Source: Neorhizobium sp. SHOUNA12A
Lineage (GTDB): Bacteria > Pseudomonadota > Alphaproteobacteria > Rhizobiales > Rhizobiaceae
Direction: 5' to 3'
Assembly: GCF_023006505.1 (NCBI RefSeq)
Contig: NZ_JALBGV010000068.1
Coordinates: forward strand, 1-33,404
DNA length: 33,404 bases
This document shows, one piece after another, positions 31,946 to 33,404 of the stretch. Numbering within the stretch: the stretch's first letter is position 1; each line of letters begins with the position of its first letter. A model generated the notes under the pieces. It was not told where the DNA came from, searched no databases, and worked only from the letters and a program-made list of their open reading frames with translations. A program made the translations under genes and the position numbers.

Positions 31946-33001
31946 TCAAGTCTCCTTTTCGACGATGATAGCGACGGGGCCGCCACCGGGTGGTCCCTGA
32001 TGCTCGGCGCCGCCCGAGACGTAGAGGTCGGTGATGCCGAAAACGCCGGCGAGAACGCCGCCGACGAAAGCGCGGGCGTGGCGCGTGCCGGAAATGTCGG
32101 AATCGTCCAGCATCGTATGGCGTTTGCCGCCGATCTTGCCGGAAGGGTCCGGCTCGGCCTTGGCGAGAACCGCAGCAAGCCGGCTGTTTTCCGGCAGGCG
32201 TTCACGCGCTCGGCGGACTGAACGTGCGTCGATCGCGTTTTCCATGACCGCATGATCGATCGCGAACGGGCCGGACCATTGGGAGCTCATGCCAAGCACG
32301 ATGATCTCGTGGTCGATCAGCTCGACACCGGCCGATGTCGAGGCGCAATTCGAGAAGAGGTCAAAACGGATACCGATATCGGCATCGGCGATTTCCGCTT
32401 CGTCGACCTCGCCGAGCGCCACCGCGACGCCGAGCGCGGAGGCGCCGCGCGACAGGCCCATCGACTTCAGCGTGTCGCGGGTCGCGACGGTGGCGCCCGC
32501 GGCCTCTGCCTCGGAGATCCGGCGCGACGTCAGCAGCGGGCATTTGATCTGGACGAAATGCACATCCGCCGGGTCGTCGATACCGGCATCCCGCATCGCC
32601 GCCCTGACCCCGTCGGCGACGAGCAGAACCTGTTGCCGGCGTCCGAGATGATAGGTGGGCAGAACGGGTGTGCGGGAGGCACCGATTGCGAGCGCTCGTT
32701 CGCCGGGCGCTTCCACAGTTTCGCGGGTGAAGATCGTCCAGTGCGGCGAAAGCGCGCCTTCGGTTCCGCCCGACATGACGGTTGAAACCCCATCGACACC
32801 ATGCCTGTGGAACAGGTCCTCGAAGCTGCGGGTCGCGTATCCACGGCTGAAATCGTTGACGCAGCCGTTGCCTTCGGTCTTGCCGAGCACCGCCACGACA
32901 TTCTTGACCGCTAGGCCGCCCGCAAACAGCGCCTCGACGCCAGCGACATCGTCCGGGCCGTCGGCGGGTATGCGATAAACGTGGGCACGCAGCGAAGGCA
33001 T
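31946..33001 (-). CDS. atzD: Cyanuric acid hydrolase (AtzD/barbiturase family)
   Basis: A 351-residue ring-opening amidohydrolase with the threefold fold unique to this family. It hydrolyses cyanuric acid to carboxybiuret, which loses CO2 to give biuret. The three Ser/Lys sets of the family are visible: Lys41 (GKTEGNG) with Ser77 (VMSGGTEG), Lys153 (VQIKCPLL) with Ser221/Ser223 (CASTSAGVE), and Lys289/293 (SGKIGGKRHTMLDDSDI) with Ser329 (YVSGGAEHQGPPGGG). ATG 33001 overlaps the biuret hydrolase stop as ATGA; the next gene starts one base after its own stop. Barbiturase has the same fold; the adjacent biuret and allophanate hydrolases favour cyanuric acid. Confidence 0.9.
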   Translation of the reverse strand: MPSLRAHVYRIPADGPDDVAGVEALFAGGLAVKNVVAVLGKTEGNGCVNDFSRGYATRSFEDLFHRHGVDGVSTVMSGGTEGALSPHWTIFTRETVEAPGERALAIGASRTPVLPTYHLGRRQQVLLVADGVRAAMRDAGIDDPADVHFVQIKCPLLTSRRISEAEAAGATVATRDTLKSMGLSRGASALGVAVALGEVDEAEIADADIGIRFDLFSNCASTSAGVELIDHEIIVLGMSSQWSGPFAIDHAVMENAIDARSVRRARERLPENSRLAAVLAKAEPDPSGKIGGKRHTMLDDSDISGTRHARAFVGGVLAGVFGITDLYVSGGAEHQGPPGGGPVAIIVEKET

Positions 33002-33404
33002 CAGGGCAGGGCCTTCACGAGTGCTTCGGAATTGGAGACGGCACCGAACACGCCGCCTTGCATCTTGACCATCTTGATGGCGGCGAGGTGGTTGCCGTAG
33101 TCGGTGGCGCCGCAGCAGTCTTCGAGCATCAGGCATTCGAAGCCACGGTCGTTCGCCTCGCGCATCGTCGTCGAGACGCAGACATCGGTGGTGATGCCGG
33201 TCAGCACGATGTTTTGGATGCGCTTCTGGTTGAGGATGAGTTCCAGATCGGTGGCGCAGAAGGAGCCCTTGCCCGGCTTGTCGATGATGACTTCACCTTC
33301 GATCGGATAGAGCTCCGGGATGATGTCCCAACCGGGCTCGCCGCGCGTGAGGATGCGGCCGCAGGGGCCGGGATCGCCGATGCCGGCGCCGATGCGTTGC
33401 GAGC
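33001..33404 (-). CDS. biuH: Biuret hydrolase (partial, C-terminal part; start beyond the right edge)
   Basis: The visible 133 residues form the C-terminal part of an isochorismatase-fold cysteine hydrolase. They include QRIGAGIGDPGPCGRIL, KPGKGSFCATDLE with the catalytic-site lysine, and GITTDVCVSTTMREANDRG with the catalytic cysteine, then DYGNHLAAIKMVKMQGGVFG to the end. As I remember it, the biuret hydrolase of Rhizobium leguminosarum matches almost residue for residue here. It turns biuret into allophanate and ammonia, linking cyanuric acid hydrolase to allophanate hydrolase. The N-terminal part with the catalytic aspartate lies outside the window. The stop overlaps the cyanuric acid hydrolase start. 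Confidence 0.88.
   Translation of the reverse strand, partial: SQRIGAGIGDPGPCGRILTRGEPGWDIIPELYPIEGEVIIDKPGKGSFCATDLELILNQKRIQNIVLTGITTDVCVSTTMREANDRGFECLMLEDCCGATDYGNHLAAIKMVKMQGGVFGAVSNSEALVKALP

Noticed and set aside
1..33404. CRISPR array, tRNA/rRNA genes, transposase or integrase
   Set aside because: No regular short direct repeats, no tRNA-like cloverleaf and no recombinase motif were seen while reading both strands.

Overview
The window looks like accessory DNA from a high-GC alphaproteobacterium, most probably one of the Rhizobiaceae (Rhizobium/Agrobacterium/Ensifer group). The evidence is a RIME-like intergenic inverted repeat at 17552-17667, a second rhizobial-type palindrome at 6121-6173, the density of ABC and TRAP importers, and a biuret hydrolase fragment at the right edge that closely resembles the Rhizobium leguminosarum enzyme as I remember it. 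No rRNA, tRNA, CRISPR array, transposase or phage gene was seen.

Left part (1-14.7 kb). A TetR regulator heads a leftward dipeptide/nickel-type ABC importer (binding protein, DppB, start of DppC). Divergent from it are a FabF-type ketoacyl synthase and a thiolase. After a terminator comes a leftward set of two related metal-dependent amidohydrolases and a Rieske ferredoxin, preceded by a LysR regulator. A distinctive palindromic motif occurs both upstream of that LysR gene and upstream of the amidohydrolases. A ferric/polyamine-type ABC importer follows (binding protein, double permease on one chain, ATPase).

Middle part (14.7-27.5 kb). An FCD-type GntR regulator is followed by a LigM/DesA-like tetrahydrofolate-dependent aryl O-demethylase, a GlcD-like FAD 2-hydroxyacid dehydrogenase, a complete TRAP importer with a DUF3237 gene, and one long reading frame. 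That frame joins a benzoylformate-decarboxylase-like ThDP enzyme to an aldehyde dehydrogenase and has a divergent LysR regulator. Read together, these genes could take a methoxylated mandelate (for example vanillylmandelate) to the aryl glyoxylate, aldehyde, acid and demethylated acid. The 12-mer TTGTATCCCAAA occurs upstream of both the O-demethylase and the TRAP operon and is a candidate shared operator. The pathway and the operator are inferences.

Right part (27.5-33.4 kb). A tightly overlapping leftward operon carries biuret hydrolase (partial), cyanuric acid hydrolase, a double-domain ABC ATPase of the BMP/nucleoside type, a second cysteine hydrolase that may act on triuret, a small cupin, and allophanate hydrolase. 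This is a nitrogen-scavenging pathway from cyanuric acid/biuret to ammonia and CO2; the rest of the transporter probably lies beyond the right edge.
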